Shown piece by piece: positions 63,678 through 64,000 of a stretch of 64,000 bases of DNA (its first letter is position 1; each line of letters begins with the position of its first letter). Made by a program: the position numbers and the translations under genes. Source of the DNA: Neisseriaceae bacterium (GTDB taxonomy: Bacteria > Pseudomonadota > Gammaproteobacteria > Burkholderiales > UBA11063); contig RXJX01000015.1 in the NCBI GenBank assembly GCA_003963245.1, forward strand, positions 25,970 through 89,969. The letters are read 5' to 3'. The notes under the pieces were generated by a model that had not been told where the DNA came from, did not search any database, and worked only from the letters and a program-made list of their open reading frames with translations.

Positions 63678-63964
63678 TGCAAAAACTATCCAGTATGCAC
63701 AATAAATATTCACCAGAATTAAATTTAATCATGCTTATTTTGCAAGATCAGCTTAGTAACGCAAAATTTATGCAATTATCACCGCATATTTGCTGGGATT
63801 ATTTATATACTTTAACTATACGTCATCGCATAATCGAGCAAGTTTATGATAAGCTAATAAATATCCCTCATATACCGACTAACTTTATGGCAAAGCTCAA
63901 ACAGTCTATAATGTGCCCCATAGTCAAGACCAATTTATCCCAATCTATAGAAACCCAGTTTTAA
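63677..63964 (+). CDS. Nucleotidyltransferase-family protein, truncated
   Basis: 95 residues. The first 78 residues (ELNLIMLILQDQLSNAKFM and CWDYLYTLTIRHRIIEQVYD) match the start of the RiPP-associated nucleotidyltransferase family (PF14907-type), whose members are several times longer. From about 63911 the sequence loses this pattern and looks like the end of an insertion sequence. The reading frame then stops at 63964, so the gene is probably interrupted. Confidence 0.5.
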   Translation: MQKLSSMHNKYSPELNLIMLILQDQLSNAKFMQLSPHICWDYLYTLTIRHRIIEQVYDKLINIPHIPTNFMAKLKQSIMCPIVKTNLSQSIETQF

Positions 63965-63965
63965 A

Positions 63966-64000
63966 TTACGCAGCATCTTTTAGTTCATTGAATGCTGCTT
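63966..64000 (-). mobile_element. Possible end of an insertion sequence, transposase C-terminus
   Basis: On the minus strand the last 35 bases read AAFNELKDAA and a stop at 63966-63968, as in the end of a transposase. Just beyond the stop, at 63911-63925, is ggggcacat on the minus strand, a possible terminal repeat. Evidence is thin because the window ends here. Confidence 0.3.

Overview
The window reads as part of the chromosome of an AT-rich Gram-negative proteobacterium carrying a large integrated conjugative element. The Gram-negative assignment rests on lipoprotein signal peptides, an outer-membrane barrel, RecC and a chitobiase-type GH20 enzyme. The genus cannot be fixed from the sequence; a low-GC gamma- or betaproteobacterium is the best inference. 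No rRNA, tRNA or CRISPR array was seen.

Bases 1 to about 46,760 are the mobile element, whose left end lies outside the window. In order it carries: the tail of an unknown protein; a 1,788-residue DNA methylase/helicase polyvalent protein; a lipoprotein; an HU protein; a nearly complete type IV secretion operon (virB2-B3-B4-x-B8-B9-B10-B5-B6-B11-DUF192-eexN like-virB1-traF-virD4, 7.1-21.2 kb); an outer-membrane barrel gene; a zinc-ribbon/HExxH metallopeptidase; topoisomerase III; a Toprim primase; SSB; two repeat-bearing polyvalent-type proteins; a serine resolvase with a candidate res site; a run of small genes ending in an IHF-beta-like gene; a convergent transfer operon on the minus strand (mobC, a 1,849-residue relaxase-primase fusion, two unknown genes); a hairpin-rich candidate oriT at 40.7-40.8 kb; three genes possibly belonging to the relaxosome or partition; a ParA/RHH partition pair; and a tyrosine integrase. 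Horizontal transfer (T4SS, relaxase, coupling protein), DNA processing (primase, topoisomerase, SSB, HU/IHF), maintenance (ParA/RHH, resolvase) and integration are all encoded here, so the element is probably a self-transmissible ICE that can replicate as a plasmid.

Bases 46.8-47.3 kb are a junction region with a 174-bp tandem repeat containing DnaA boxes and a possible 14-codon mini gene. From 47.3 kb the content is chromosomal: a hexapeptide acetyltransferase, a metallo-hydrolase-like protein, a secreted protein, recC without recB or recD beside it, a WGR mini-protein, a GH19 endolysin-like gene, a probably frameshifted gene, prfB with its programmed +1 frameshift, a lipoprotein, a GH20 hexosaminidase and pepD.

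The right end (61.9-64.0 kb) holds a RiPP/lasso-type cluster: an HPr-kinase-like protein, a PqqD-like protein, a lasso B2-like protease and a nucleotidyltransferase that looks truncated by an insertion sequence.

The observations most worth following up are a VirB4 with neither a Walker A lysine nor a Walker B acidic pair, an SprT/SPRTN-like protease bracketed by topoisomerase zinc ribbons next to topoisomerase III, and a DNA motif shared by the T4SS promoter region, the outer-membrane gene promoter and the candidate oriT.
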